Under the pieces are notes generated by a model, which was given only the letters and a program-made list of their open reading frames with translations, made no database searches and was not told the origin of the DNA. Of a stretch of DNA of 64,000 nucleotides, positions 1 to 12,870 are shown piece after piece (within the stretch, counting starts at the first letter, position 1; each line of letters begins with the position of its first letter). The DNA is taken from contig NC_067195.1 of assembly GCF_000699445.3 (NCBI RefSeq), positions 16,997,287 through 17,061,286 on the forward strand, given 5' to 3'. This stretch comes from Schistosoma haematobium. Its lineage: Eukaryota; Platyhelminthes; Trematoda; Strigeidida; Schistosomatidae. Both the position numbers and the translations under genes were made by a program.

Positions 1-1139
1 AGTCAGCAAAGGACATTTGTATTGATGATAAAACTATTTATATCTCTAGGTTTCAACAATACTGTGCTACAGTCAGAGTGGTTATCGACCTGTTATCTAA
101 AATGTATCCGACATTGCAGGATGAAGATATTTACTGTGTCTGATCACCAAGTGAAAACAAGTGTCCACCCCAATGTCAAGTTACCTAGTCTGGTGATTAT
201 ATTAAAGCTGGGCTGAAAGCATTCAAGTAACAATAAAGACTTAGCAATTATGACATGGATTACCATTAGGTAATCAGTCAGTATAAACATCTAAGTTATG
301 ATGGAGATCTGTCATTCTTGATCCAAATCACCTTGTAGTAGAGTTTCTGTCTGTGATACCGGATAAAAAAGATCAAGAATCCCTAGGAGAACGCCTGTTT
401 CTTCATTATCCTAGATACACCTAACTGAAGAGAGTAAGTTAGCATGACATCTGAGGCAAAGGAATCCTGTCAACTGTTATCAAATATCATATCTATTATT
501 ACCTAGCGATCAACCACCATGAATTTGTAGGTATCAATACCAAGGTCGGACTTGAGCATTGGGTAGAAACTTAACAATGTCGTTCATTTATTTACTCTGG
601 AGCAGTGGCTGACATTAGGTCACAAAACGTCGGAAATACAATTTTCTACTCATTATGATATAACAAAAAATATCTTCATCATTATGAATGCTTTCATAGT
701 ATGATGGATCAACTATTGTTAGTAATCTTTAAAGTGGTTACCTATGTATAAAACGAAATTAAGGTGATTACAGTTATGTCTTTTAGATCAATGATTTTAT
801 ATAGTTTATTTAAAATATTATCATCTGGTCGATGTAATCATTAAAATTAAGATGATTAACTAATTAAATTAAATCTGAAGTTTAAATCCCTAACGGCTTA
901 AATATCATTAACTTGGCAATATATTATGATCACTCATTCATTGTCAGTTGTGAGTTATCGTTTTAAGTATGATATGGTTAACTTCTTGATTTTCACTGGT
1001 TGTACGATTAATGTTTCTCTAAAGTCAAATGTTCCAAATGTTTAGCTGATAATTTTTATTTAAATAATATCCGTATACTTCATTCTCTGATTAAACCCCT
1101 AAAAATATTCAGCAATTATCTGGACTCTGTAGTCAACTA

Positions 1140-1270
1140 GATAGCACGTTTCGTGTATGAAGAGAAAAGAAATCGGTCCGAGTCCCAATGTGGTCTTCAA
1201 CACTAGGACTCAAGTACACCCAGCTGACGAGTTTCAACATGAATTCAAATGTTAGCCACGACTCATGTAT
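1140..1270 (+). repeat. Sm-alpha-type tRNA-derived repeat, degenerate
   Basis: A B-box-like piece (GGTCCGAGTCCCAATGTGG) is followed by ACCCAGCTGACGAG, the position and sequence of a hammerhead CUGANGA core. Stem II and the GAAA box are lost, so it is a dead copy. The layout (tRNA-like part, then ribozyme) matches schistosome Sm-alpha elements. Confidence 0.55.
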
Positions 1271-1762
1271 TCTAAGAAAGAACGTTTGATTCAATACCGT
1301 ATAAATCATTAAAAGGTGATATGGTATTTCGTTATTTAATGATGCTAATTATGAAAACACTAAAAATCAGGAAGCGCTGAGCTTGGAACCACTCAGCAGT
1401 AAACAGTCAAGACATTACTTGGTATCAAACCTTGGAACTTTGGTCTGGTTTCCACTAATCTTCTTATTAACCATTAAAATATTGAGTGGCATCATGACAA
1501 TATATTATAATTAAAACACCTAGCTACTGCTCCTAGATTTCGCCACTGAAGTTTATTATTTATGGTGTATGAATAATTTACATTCTGCTGAGGGAATCAA
1601 ATTCAATACATACGGTAAGAATTAATTTCACTGAACATTTATAAATTGCCTCTTAAAATATTCACAAATTAAGTCAGGTCAACAGTTAAATTATGATATT
1701 TAGGAATTAAATTCATTTTAATTCAATGGTATATTTAAGGTAACTAATCCTTAACTTACACG

Positions 1763-1766
<4 letters not shown>

Positions 1767-1799
<33 letters not shown>
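1767..1799. repeat. (TA)n microsatellite
   Basis: Uninterrupted TA dinucleotides over about 33 bp in an otherwise featureless intron. Confidence 0.9.
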
Positions 1800-1804
<5 letters not shown>

Positions 1805-2279
1805 TACGTGTTATTAAAGTGTCTGTTCATTTATCGAAGTATAGCACTAAACGACATTATATTCAAACATACTTATATAGACGGACTAATTAGATCAAAT
1901 AATTTCCTAATAACGAATTAACAGGATCAAATCTCGATTGTTAATGAACCTTATAAAATGTTCCATACTTCACCTAACCTTTCGTGATATTATTTACTAA
2001 TGTACACGTAAATAATTGTATATTTTAATTTAGAATATATTACGTTGATTTATGTTAACGCCAAGGAATCCATGGTAACGAAGTTAAAACAAATTATTTA
2101 AAAAAATTCAAAGAAAAAGAGAAAATCAATTCGTAAAAATCAATAAAATCATATTTCTTTCCCATTTTATTCACTTGCTTGAGTCTTTTTATTTACCTTT
2201 TGTCTAATATAACAAATGATTTTGAGTACAAGCTAAAATTTTATCAAATAAATAAGTTCAACAGATTGACTAAGATAAC

Positions 2280-2545
2280 TCACAGTGAGACCACAACCTT
2301 TGATCGACGCAAAATGACCTTGAGAATGTCCACCTACAAACTAGGACTAAACCATTGTAAGGAATTAGAAATAAGATTTACAGTTGGTGGTTAGGGTTAG
2401 GAACTAGATTTAGGGTCTCTATCACAAACCGACATCAGCTAAAATTCCTAAACACTATTTGTTCAAATTGATGAATGAATTTCGCGCGAGAATCCAAAAC
2501 CTGTTGCACTATAGTTGATTGGTTCGTTCATAAATTATAGTCTCG
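2280..2545 (+). repeat. Unclassified dispersed repeat, family A
   Basis: Shares ordered blocks with 36790-37030 (GACATCAGCTAAAAT versus GACGTCAGCTAGAAT-like; then TTGATTGGTTCG and ATAAATTATAGTCT) and, in inverse orientation, with 11080-11215 (GACCTTGAGAA and CCACCTAC blocks). It carries a short GGTTAGGGTTAGG piece, telomere-like but only two units. No protein coding seen. Confidence 0.6.
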
Positions 2546-3201
2546 CCTAACTTACATAATCCAATGTATATTTATGTTTTATACAACCTTACCACATAGT
2601 CAAATAATCAGAACTCTATTTTTCTAGTCAATGAAAGAGTATCTAATTCAAAAATTATGATAATTTATAGAGACAACATTTGAACATTACAGTGCATAAA
2701 TAATACCACTGAAAACTTTTCCATATGTCGGTAAAACTGAAAAGTTCAACACATACCACAGTTTGTTCTAGATTTTTTTCTAAACAAATGAAATGTGCTG
2801 ACTACATCACAAAATTATGCATTTCAAAAGCCGAAATTATTAGTTTTGTTTTAAACAGGAGAGTTAAAATGAAAAGTGGACGCTGAAAACCACACGTACA
2901 ATCCGTCATAAATCGGGTAAAAAATGAGTTTTACACCACGAAAAAAATATTAGTTTTTAATCATTGCTAACGTTTGAAATATTCACCGATATTATTTTTA
3001 GAAAAATTATGTTTCATTTAAAAATATTTTCTTCAACTGACTTTTTTGACTGATCATAAACACTAGAATAATATTTATCAAGGAACAACAAAAGTTTCTG
3101 TTTTTCTCGTTGCACTACTTTAATAAAAAACCCACTGATACAAGAATGTTTGTCATGATGATCGTATACTGATGATAATATGGATTTAAGTACCATAAAT
3201 T

Positions 3202-3433
3202 CTAACAGTTGAATTCAAGAGCCAATCTAAACTAGACCACTATCGAAAACCTGGAAGCACTGGAAGGCCTTTTCGTTTCAGAACAGAACTCCTTAGCAGT
3301 GCGCATCCACGATCTCTCACGTCGGACTCTAACCCAGAATCTTCAATTTCGCATGTGAGCACTTAACCTCTAAACCATCGAGCAGGCATACAACGATTTT
3401 AATGTCTGACTTCAATTGATCCAAGGTCTTGCG
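3202..3433 (-). repeat. tRNA-like hammerhead repeat (left half of inverted pair)
   Basis: Minus-oriented copy. The hammerhead region (about 3258-3312) keeps stem I (GCACTG and CAGTGC), but the core is CTAAGGA instead of CTGANGA and stem II is disrupted, so it should be inactive. A tRNA-like A/B-box region follows to about 3390. It is paired head-to-head with the plus-strand copy at 3450-3630. Confidence 0.7.
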
Positions 3434-3449
3434 AAAACCATAACATAAT

Positions 3450-3630
3450 TGAAAGCCAGCTCAGTGGTCTGGAGGTTAAGCGTTTGCGTGCAGGATCGTG
3501 GATGCGCACCCCTTACTAGTCTTATTCTAGAATGAAACGACTATCTAGTGCTTCCAGGTTTTCACTGGAAGTCTAGCTTAGACTGACTCGTGAATTCAAC
3601 TGTTAAAATGCTACAATCTCCACAAATTAC
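3450..3630 (+). repeat. tRNA-like hammerhead repeat (right half of inverted pair)
   Basis: Begins with the A-box-like GCTCAGTGGTCTGGAGGTT, lacks a clear B box, then shows GTGGATGCGCAC and a decayed hammerhead ending in TAGTGCTTCCAGG. It ends with the family's arm sequence and ACAATCTCCACAAA. Its arm is complementary to the start of the copy at 3202, so the pair could fold back over about 400 bp. Confidence 0.65.
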
Positions 3631-4099
3631 CACATATTTGTCATTAAGTTGGATTCATAGTCTGTTTTCATCTTTTTCATGTTTTTTGATTGCCTAAGAT
3701 AATCAGCGATATTCTCCAGTTATATACAAACTCTTACAGATAGAAGAAATTCGTATTCTTTCTGGATTGGTTATAGTTGGTTTAGGTTGAAAACCATGTA
3801 CCCTGACCCAAGAGTACACACTCAAAACTTCAAGTCTCTATACAAGTAAATAACTTTTAGGCCATAGAATAGTTCCTATTTCGGACTGCAACCAGTCTAG
3901 GGTGTGCCTCTACAATCATCCAAATAACATTAAAGCGACTGTGATGTAAATTTAGTATTCTCACTAGCCGACACATTGGTAGATAATTTTTCACACCCTC
4001 CCCTTAGCACTGCTCAAAGGGATATTCATCGACAAATTCCGCCTATCTACTACTTAACTAAGCTGAAATGTTCGTTGGTAAGAGGCAGTTGAGAGGAGT

Positions 4100-4440
4100 C
4101 TCTGGTATTGGAGCTTACAAACAAGACCCACCTGAATTTTCGTCAGAATATCTCTGTGTTCAAATCCGATAAGAAGCATCAGTCTTCTTAAGAATATAAG
4201 ACATGGCTTGTTGAAGAGTCCCGACCAGCACAAAACCTAGATCCTTAGTTTCCTACAGACTTACTCCAATCATCTTAATACAAAATATGATGAATACGAT
4301 GCCGAGTCCCTGAAACTCCCGAACATAGCTCAACTGAATAGATAAGATTAGGTTTCTATTAAATGTCTGACAGACATAACATTGGTCACTATTCAGTGAT
4401 CAATCAATTATAAACTCAAATTAATCACTACATGACATTG
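4100..4440 (+). repeat. Unclassified dispersed repeat, family B
   Basis: Contains AAAACCTAGATCC followed by TTAGTTTCCTACAG, a block also found inverted near 39060-39110 and in related form at 8375-8430 and 34195-34245. No coding potential seen. Confidence 0.45.
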
Positions 4441-5493
4441 TCACTCTTAATTTAGACATCAGAGAACAAGAATAACAACAAAAAAGAAATTAACTTAGAA
4501 TTGTTATCAAGCAAAATGTTTACAGTTAATAGTGAATGACTAATTATGTCGAGCAAACAATTCATGATGGTAGTAATTAAAGTAGTCAGATGTTGCTGAT
4601 ACATTCAGCGTTTGCTTCAAATCTCATAACAATCTTGTTTGATGTTGGTATCGTTGAACCTTTGTAAACAAGTTTGTCTAAGTTTGTCTAAGTAAGAAGT
4701 CAAGCTCTTACACTAGCATACTAGTAATAATAATAATAATAGTCTTATAGGCTTTATTTCTAACCAATGCACATAACGCCCTCAGAAATGATTTAAGTTT
4801 CTAATTAGAATAAGTGTTACTTAGGACATGAAGTGTTTTGATTTAATGTTAGACCATATCCTTTTATTCATTTGATTTTGTTGAACACTTAATTATGCTG
4901 AATGATTATTCCATGATTTATTGTACAGTCTATTATTTTTTGGTGTTGTTCATTTATCTAAATAAATTAACAATAGTTATAATGATAATTTATTTGTTAG
5001 TAAACATATTTCAACTTCAATTATCTTTTATACTTCCGGGCATTGATGATTTTCACTTTCAATTATGGACTTGAATAGACTGTAAAATACATTAACCAAC
5101 GAAACAGTAGTTTCTTATTTAATTACTTTTAACCTACAAGTGACTGTCTACTCATTCTGCTGCTGAGAAAAAAGCGTGACAAGTGACATATATTTTTCAC
5201 CCAATGAAAGGTTTTATCACAGCTATATGAACAATAACATCAAGATAAATCGCTTATTGAAAACAACTTATTTCTTGTGAACTAGTCTGTTCAAGTTAAC
5301 CCATGTCCAGACACATATCTGTTTGTATTTCAAAACATCATAATCTATTATATTTACAATTCTGAAAAGTACCTCCATTAGGTTACTAATGTTTTTCAGA
5401 AGTTTAGTGAACTCAAAAAGTGTATTTGTCAAATGTAATAAATCCTCAAAAATTGATATAAATATTCTTTATCTTCTTACTTTTCTTACTTAC

Positions 5494-5593
5494 CAGTATT
5501 GATTAGAAATTGATTAGTTACTCCAGGATGATCTACGTCATGTATAGCTGCGGCAAACAGAACAGCTAAAATTTCCAAGTCACTGAAAACATC
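5494..5593 (-). CDS. PDE4: PDE4-family cAMP phosphodiesterase, catalytic-domain exon (HDVDHPG)
   Basis: Last visible exon of the gene, 100 bp, entering in phase 0 and leaving in phase 1. It encodes about residues 673-705 of the assembled product, starting [20 protein letters not shown] and ending [14 protein letters not shown]. The H-D pair of AIHDVDHPG (residues 690-691) supplies metal ligands in class I phosphodiesterases, which hydrolyse cAMP to AMP with zinc and magnesium in the active site; FSDLEILA and NQFLIN are family hallmarks. Boundaries are the acceptor TTCTTTAG|GAT at 5595-5594 and the donor ACTG|GTAAGT at 5494/5493. The following exon, with the third metal-binding region, is beyond the window, so the gene is cut by the window edge and not broken. 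The family call is firm; the subtype among several schistosome PDE4 paralogues is not resolvable here. Confidence 0.95.
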
Positions 5594-7759
5594 CTAAAGA
5601 AATTATTGAAGAAACAATGTAAATAATTATTGACCTAGAAAACAATTTGGATAAGGAACTCTGAAATAGAATGATTTTGTTTTACAAGATAGTTAGCTTA
5701 AAGAGAAATCAATAAATAAGGGCAGTCAATTGAGTCTATTAAGAACCGTATAAACTCAGTCTCACTGAATGTTTTGTAAGTTGTTGATCAACTTAGTATA
5801 TCCTGTATGACTAGTCCTATTTACCTTAATCAACCTTTAGTGTAGTCCAGTTTATTAAGTAGATTCTCATGATTGTTTCCATCTCTGAACACAACCTTCT
5901 GTTGTCAACCGTATTCATCAATTTAGCTGGAATGAAAATATCGATCACCACTGTTGGATTGTGCGGTGCTAAATCTGAAGTGTTGTGAACAAAGAACGTA
6001 TATTCTGTATAGTGTCTAAATGTTATCAAAAAATAATTCATGAAAGAAACACGTTTATTTATTTGTAATGAAAACGACTTGAAAGTAATAACTTTACCGC
6101 GAAATTTAAAACTCACTTTGATTAGTACTTCATTCAGATATAATATATTGATTAGTCCAAACTAGTAATAAATCACTACCGCTGTGGATCAAATATACAT
6201 TTGGGTTATAAAAGAAATCAATTTCATCCTGTCATGTTCATGAATACGGCTTAAATGATCTGACAATAAACTGTACATTATCAAGATCCATCGCAATATC
6301 AGTGAAGAAGTATACTGGACTTTTAATTAACTAAAATTCTGAAGCCCTACTGATATAAATGATCTAGTCTTTCAATTATGATGTTCACCCACAGAGTTCG
6401 GACCTACGAGTATGTCCAAAGACCAATGTAAATAATAATACTACTGATCAGAATTAAGAGATGTCTTTTCATAGTCATTCGGCTGAATGTTGTTAACTTT
6501 ATTTTTCTACAATTGAAATTAGAAAGTGTTTGGTCTAAAATATTACAGTAAATATCATTTAACTCATTTATAATTTTCTTCTACTTAATAAAACTCTGTA
6601 ATATTTATTGGAGTGGTAAAAATTTATATGAGAATTTTATTTTAAAACAGAAATCAAAGCGAAATAGGAAATATCTGATGTTCAGAATTATTTTTTCATT
6701 TCTTTGCCAAATAAATTAGTTTTGTAAGTTTTATGGTCAATTTTGTCATCATGATTATTGGGAAGACGGGAAAGGAATTGATGCTTTAAAACAAACGCCA
6801 GTGTCTCAGACAGTGTTAACTTGCCTATAAAAAGTAAGTCTGATACAATGTATTTATTAACTATGAATCAGACATATAGATATATACTTAGTGTAAAATG
6901 TAAACCGATTATGGTTAATGGTAAAAGCAGGATGCGCCTTTCATCCTATGTGAGACTAGGCACTTGGATGTACCTATATCTCAATCTTTGTGTTTACACT
7001 GTGAAGCAATTTAGCACTTTTTGCTTTAAATAACTTAGAGTGACAGGGTCCAAACAGCCACTAATTGGCTGACAAATTCGGATTTAAACAGAGCTAACTT
7101 CCTGAATTCCAATGGAAGTTGTGGTCCATATATATCCCATGACTTGATATTAAATGGTGTGCAAATTTTTTTATAAGCCTGGTTTAATTTTGGTTTTGAA
7201 TATGAACGTCGGGATAAAAAAAACCCTTACCAATAATACAGATACGTTATTTTTTTAAAATTATTCAACAGAGAATTTAACTTTAAATTTAACTCTCAAG
7301 GAATAACTGATGAATGTGATTTTAAAAATAAACCTTTGCTTTTCAAATTAACTCAATATGACACTTCGAATTTTCTTCATATTCTTTTGAGTTCATGATA
7401 TCTTATTACTCATGAATGTTGATGAAAACTGAAAGTAACTGACGCACTCTCAAACCACTAGTATCCATCAATTCAAATTTGAAATAAAGTCATTTGAAAT
7501 CACAGTTGAAGTTTTAACCACTAAGACGATTCAAAATCTTTTGTTTTAATTAGGTTTTTGACTCATTTGCTAGCATGATGTACTTTACTATTTCATAGGC
7601 TTTTAATAAAGTTAACTTTCAATGAAAAATACTTTTAAATCCAAACAGATACTTTGTTTTCACCCGAAATACACATATCTAAATTTTTAATCTGACTATA
7701 AATATTGTTTTCAATTTCCCAACAGATATTTATAAGTCCAACCGATTCATACGACTTAC
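5594..7759 (-). other. PDE4: PDE4 intron
   Basis: 2.17 kb intron, GTAAGT...TTTAG, with exon phase 0. Nothing coding or clearly repetitive was recognised. A long open frame at 5826-6116 on the minus strand has no recognisable family, and no splice sites were found that would add it to the gene. Confidence 0.75.
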
Positions 7760-7924
7760 GTCTAATGCTTCCGCTTGTAACAAAAAATGTGCTGTTTGAA
7801 GAACATCGGCTGCATGCATTGAGTTATGATAAGGAACATCAGCATGGTAAGTTGATTCAACTCTTAACAGATAACGTACAAAAACACGAGGATCAATACA
7901 AAATGTTTTGAGTAAATCACGTTT
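7760..7924 (-). CDS. PDE4: PDE4-family cAMP phosphodiesterase, catalytic-domain exon (YHNSMHAADV)
   Basis: A 165-bp exon, phase 0 at both ends, encoding about residues 618-672. It opens KRDLLKTF, the class's Q-(E/K)RDLLKTF motif spanning the preceding junction, and contains YHADVPYHNSMHAADVLQTA. The first histidine of YHN (residue 650) is the general-acid position, and that of MHAADV (654) is the first metal ligand in PDE4 structures. The exon ends QAEALD, continued by DVFSDLE in the next exon, as in the family's ALxxVFTDLE. Boundaries: acceptor TTTACTTTACAG|AAACG (exon starts 7924) and donor GAC|GTAAGT (7760/7759). Splicing is essential: unspliced, the frame would read on as VSRMN. Overlapping frames on the plus strand here are antisense shadows. 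Confidence 0.96.
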
Positions 7925-10820
7925 CTGTAAAGTAAAATATATATGTACATATATATACATAGAATTTTCATAGTAATAAGACAGAACTGAAGATGTACAT
8001 AAATTTGGTTTATTAAAAAATTTACTGCTACAAGAGGTCGATAAAGTTCGCTCGGTACAAACCTGACATTGGTTACTCCTCATTGACCAATCAGAATGAA
8101 CATTACAATCATACAAAAGATCTCTGAGCGGTGAGCAGCACATGAATAATGTATTTGACCGTATAACCAGATAATATTGGTCCATACCTTCCTGAAAGCA
8201 TCTACTGAGTTAAGAGTGCTGATAGGTCTCGTTGAGAAAATCACACGTCTAATCGTCTAGTGCTGCCGAATCCTATCGATTATATTGTAGTTCGCCAATC
8301 AGTCTATGTAAATCAACAACTCGTGAACTATGTTTTAATTGACAGTAGTTGGACGAAGTCGATCTAGAACTCTGTAACCAGGTTTCCTGCTAGTTGAAAC
8401 TCATCGACAAGGGGTTTCTCTAGTCATGAGAAGAATCTGCCAACTTGAATTCCTCAATAACCAAGTACAATAAGCACTAAACTTAAGCTAGAAGTGTCCT
8501 GTTAACTACCTTTAACTATCTAATGTCAGTTCATTTTATATTTGTAGGCTAAATACTTTGTTGTAGTATTCAAAAACCTTAAATTATCAGTCAGTTCAAA
8601 ACAATAAACTAGTTTTGAAAATATTGACTTCAAAAATCTTATCATGAACATTGATTCAGAAGAAAACTCAATATAAACCAATGTTAAACATTTTGTGAAC
8701 AGATTGACAAAATGTCATTATTACTTAGTGTGATTTTACCAGTCAACAATGATTTATCTATCAACATCTTTATGCTAATGAACTAACTGGTAAAAACAAA
8801 AGTCAAAAGCATGATATGAGAACAATTTCATAGGTGATTGAATCTACCAAACAAAAGGAAATTAAAAACCAATAGTGAAACAAATAAACAATGATGCCGA
8901 TCAATGTTCATATAATATATTTCCTCTCACTCCATTTTTTTCTAAATGATTGACTATGTATGATATGATAGTTCTGCTTTGATTATTTTATTGTGGGAAA
9001 GAAATACAATATCAATTTTCATTACATTGTGAACAAAACAAATGTTAGTCAAGATAGTCGGTACACATACGCACATACACAGACTTTTTTTTAGTCAACC
9101 ATATTATTCGACTAAATACTTCAACTTATCTTCCAATTAAATGCTTTAACTAACTTCTTCTCGCAGTAGTATAATCAAAAGTCTTTAAAACTAGTATTGT
9201 TTCATATGTATTGTCGTGTATTTATTCTAGTTTTACTAATTAAAATTCATCCTGATAATTTCAGCTAGACGTGTTCGTGTAGTACAATAGCTTAGACAGA
9301 TGTAAAAATGTGTTAGGTTCTACATTTCTTACGATTAACTGAATGAATTCATATAATTACAGGCAAAAACTAATGAAAAGCTGTCCACAGTTGCACTCAT
9401 TTCATTGGCATAACTGACATTAATAATAATGATAGTTGAGTTAATGTTAGTATCATTGATAAATGTTACGTACTAATGATCCGATATTTGTTGACGTAAG
9501 ATCTATATATACATGATTCTTTGATAAACACATTTGTTAACCTTTCAAATATATATAGTTACTGAATTCCTATGGTCATTTTATAGAGAAACTATTGGGC
9601 ACTATAAATATCGGTAAATGATATGACATAAAAAACATGACACACTTCCATTTTATGGCTCTGAAACATTTCAGTTTTATACGGGCATCATCGGAAATTT
9701 TAAGAGATTCACTTATTATCCTGCTCATATCATATTAATTTAACCATGAAATTTTACATCAAGTAATGCTTACATTCAAAAAATGGTTTCTGATAAACCT
9801 ATAAACTTTATTATTAAGAATTTGTGTTGTTTTCTCCCCATTAATTCAATTTCATTTTCATCTGAATAACTTTCTACTCGATTGGTTGATTTAGTGAGTA
9901 AAGTTTAAACTAATATTTACGAACTGTTATCTAAGGTCTTTCAATGATCAATAAGTTTTCATATCTAATGAAAACTGAACGTTTTTGACTAATTTATCTG
10001 TTCATGTAGAGCCTGGTGTATTAGTCGTTTGATACGTATTTTATCCAGAAACATTCAAGAATATTACCCATTCTGACTGAAAGAAGGTGGAAATATCGAA
10101 ATAAGAAGCTCAATACTCGAATACCCTGTGAATACAGATCACTCAATCAAAGTGCATTATGTGTTTAAAGTCATCTATAAGGTGGGTAGAAAGCTTCCAA
10201 AGGCATTTACTTATTTCTGCAGAAAAACTAGCTATATATCTGGGACAACCAGAATTATATGTCCAAAAGGAACTGGTATAACTTCTTCTACTATGGTCTG
10301 AATCTATCGTGATTTTTTCATGCTTCTTCATATTTATCTACTTTCACAGACATCTGCTTCTCTTCTATCTTCTCTATAGACCTTTTACACCAAACTGGTC
10401 TGTTTCTGTTTCGATAATTCTCCTGATTACAGTTCATCTCAATTTCAACAGCTTGTCTTATCATACTGAACCTTCCCCTCCCTATTAGAATTTCCTTATT
10501 TATCTTTATGATGAATATTCGAACACTCAACAACAAAATTATTATTAGTTTCGTTGGTAAATAAAATAACCTTTAAATACCATTGTTTATTCTTTCTCAC
10601 TGTTATCGGTTTAGCGAAATTTCATTACCACTATTATTGTAAATTTCATCATTTTGGAAAATAAGTATATACTTGCGATTGTACAGCTTTGGAAGTGAAT
10701 TTGCCGAAAAGTTATCTCTTCACAGAACCACTCTTTCTTATTTTATATTTCAATGGGTATATTCAGTTTACAAAGTTAAACAAGTTGAAATATGAAGAAA
10801 ATATGTATTTTAAACAATAC
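7925..10820 (-). other. PDE4: PDE4 intron
   Basis: 2.9 kb intron (GTATTG donor at 10820, TTTACAG acceptor at 7925). Contains a family-B repeat (8175-8480). The rest is AT-rich with no recognisable gene or RNA. Confidence 0.8.
8175..8480 (+). repeat. Unclassified dispersed repeat, family B
   Basis: Shares an ordered series of blocks with 34080-34400: CTCGTGAA, then CAGTTGGA or AGTTGGAC, then GTTTCCTGCTAGTTGAAACTC (GTTTCATGCTAGTTGACACTC in the other copy) and a CAAGG block. No open frame. Copies differ enough to be old. Confidence 0.6.
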
Positions 10821-10910
10821 CTGAAATATTCTATAAGCAACTGTTGTAAGGGCATGTCCATTAGAAAGTCGATCAATTTCAAAGATGTCTAAACCCCATT
10901 CATCCAAACA
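10821..10910 (-). CDS. PDE4: PDE4-family cAMP phosphodiesterase, start of catalytic domain (WGLDIF)
   Basis: A 90-bp exon, phase 0 at both ends, encoding 30 residues (about 588-617): CLDEWGLDIFEIDRLSNGHA followed by LTTVAYRIFQ. It matches the family's E-D-(V/L)-N-K-W-G-L-(H/N)-(V/I)-F...NRPLT...IFQ segment that opens the PDE4 catalytic domain. The residue run EEC-LDEWGL across the junction is one residue longer than the mammalian spacing. Boundaries: acceptor TTCTCGCAG|TGT (exon starts 10910) and donor TTTCAG|GTATTG (10821/10820). The open frame on the plus strand across this region is an antisense shadow. Confidence 0.93.
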
Positions 10911-11079
10911 CTGCGAGAATCTCTAAAACCAATAGAGGCAATAATGTGAACATTTTGATTAAAGCATGATGAAATAAAAATTGAGAAACTAATTTATGGA
11001 TGAGCCAAATAAATTTATTGTAGTTAGTTTTGGATTTCGGAGGGAAATTTTTTTCATCAGTAAGGCTAAATAGTATTTC

Positions 11080-11215
11080 GGTATAACAGGTAATATCAGT
11101 CCGTAATGAAAACCCTCACTCTAATTCCTAACCGTAACTTCTCACACTAATGTATAGTCCTCTGAAGACCCTAGTAGGTAGGTGGGTTTTCTCAAGGTCA
11201 CTTCAGTGTCAAAGT
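11080..11215 (-). repeat. Unclassified dispersed repeat, family A (fragment)
   Basis: Reverse complement of the left part of the family-A copies: CTAATTCCTAACCGTAAC mirrors GTGGTTAGGGTTAGGAAC-like sequence, and TTTTCTCAAGGTCAC mirrors GACCTTGAGAA at 2318-2328. Confidence 0.55.
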
Positions 11216-12870
11216 TCTTCCATAAATTATCCTCATCATAAAAAAGAGGGAAATATTAATTACTGAAATGACACGGTATACATTTAAATTATCGAGTTTA
11301 TAGATAAAACTGTGAATTAGACTTCCGTTTCGACATATTTACCGAGAGTACTGACGAACAAATCTTCAACATAAGAAATTTTGACAGGCAGTAATTTCAT
11401 AAGACCATGTTTTGTTTGAAATACATTTTTACCAAAGTAGCTTTGATAATTTACAGCTAAATAACTGATTAGTAAAACAGAATAGTAGTCGGACATTTCT
11501 TTCTAATTTGAATTTCCCAGTATCAAACATCCTCACTTCTCGATCAGATAAACACACCACACAACCACAATGAGTAAGATAGAATCAAACTGTATACATT
11601 ATGAATGTTAAACAATTTGTGATCTGTAGGGTTGCACACTGTTCCAGCATCCTAAACTCAAATTAAACAACTAGTTGATGCCATCTGATTTTCATTACTT
11701 TATCAATGATGATCAGGTCTTAGTGAAATTTAAAAAGTGTACGTTCCCAAGTTTTACATCAGTTTATATTATTTATTGCAGTGAAACTGAAATTTAGCCG
11801 ATTTATTTACAAATATCTTAAATGAGCTAGATTTACAAATAAACAAAGAAATATTTTGTTATTATTCATGATTAATTGTTTCCGGTGCATATGATTTTAA
11901 TGAGAAATTTTTTTTTTTATTGATTTAAGGTAATTTGATAACTGAATTAGACATCAAACTGTTTCTTTATTTACACTAACTATCATAAAAACATTCAATA
12001 ATTACCATTTTAAACAACTGCTAATAATCGTTAGTTTTTTCCTGCTGCATGCAATAATCTGTACCATAACATGATGTTTAAGTTTTTTTTCTTGTTTTCG
12101 GATTTATACTGTTTCAAAATGGAATGTTTCATACCTTTTACTTTATTCTCTCTTGACTAGACAACTAATCTTACAATGATGTTACATTCGTTAAGCTAGA
12201 TCAGTTATATCTCAGTTACATCATACGAAATGTATACTTTTAACAGTTAACGTTTGGCTAAAGATCAGATATGGTTATTAAAAGTTCGACCAATTTTAGT
12301 TACCATTATCTAATTTGAAGTCTACTTATTCAATACCATTGTGATCAAAACTTATGAAATTTGTAAGAGAACCACCATCAATCTATCTCATTTCCGACCA
12401 ACTTCAAGAAAGTGTTAACAAAAAGTAGATAGTTAGAAAGTTAACTGGCCTTAGCGATTCCGCATTTAAATTAAGTTTTCAAGAGAATTCACCAAAGCAC
12501 CATGAAAAAGGATATTCCTGTAAGTTATATATTTTAGACATTTAAATATCTAATCTTAACGCTTCATATAAAAATGAAGCAAACATGCAAATGCTAGTGA
12601 ACTTTGACAGAGGAAATATTGAAATAACGGATTAATGCAGCCAGCATAATTGATACGTTGTCAGTAAAAAGTAAGCTTACATTTTATTCAACTTGTAATA
12701 CGAAACATACGTAGATGGCACATTATATGAGAAGGTTAATTAAACTTCAAATTTGCTAAACGAGACTGTTTTATATTGTTTGTGTAGACTTTTGGATTTC
12801 ATAGTCAGCATCACAAACCAGTTAGAGAAAAATTAAAACCAAGAATTCATTTAGTAGCTGTAGTAATAAA

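Larger units (their letters stand above)
1..5493 (-). other. PDE4: PDE4 intron downstream of the last visible exon (partial)
   Basis: This stretch begins with the splice donor GTAAGT (5493-5488) of the exon ending at 5494 and runs off the left edge. I looked on the minus strand for the next catalytic exon (the family's ELALMYND and ENHH region) and saw none, so it should lie further left. Contents: an Sm-alpha-type repeat (1140-1270), a (TA)n run (1767-1799), a family-A repeat (2280-2545), an inverted pair of tRNA-like repeats (3202-3630), a family-B repeat (about 4100-4440) and a short (TAA)n run (4724-4741). Nothing else is recognisable. Confidence 0.6.

Noticed and set aside
2389..2401. 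Telomere repeat (GGTTAGGG)
   Set aside because: Only about two units, inside a dispersed repeat present elsewhere in part; not an interstitial telomere array.
1..5493. Remaining PDE4 catalytic exons
   Set aside because: I looked on the minus strand for the next conserved blocks and found none; they are presumably beyond the left edge.
5826..6116. 96-codon open frame on the minus strand, same strand as PDE4
   Set aside because: No recognisable family, no matching PDE4 segment and no convincing splice signals; it lies between two exons whose phases already join.
7035..7160. Possible further Sm-alpha copy (GGCTGACAAATTC, CCTGAATTCCAATGG)
   Set aside because: Only short similarities, and no tRNA-like part; too weak to list.
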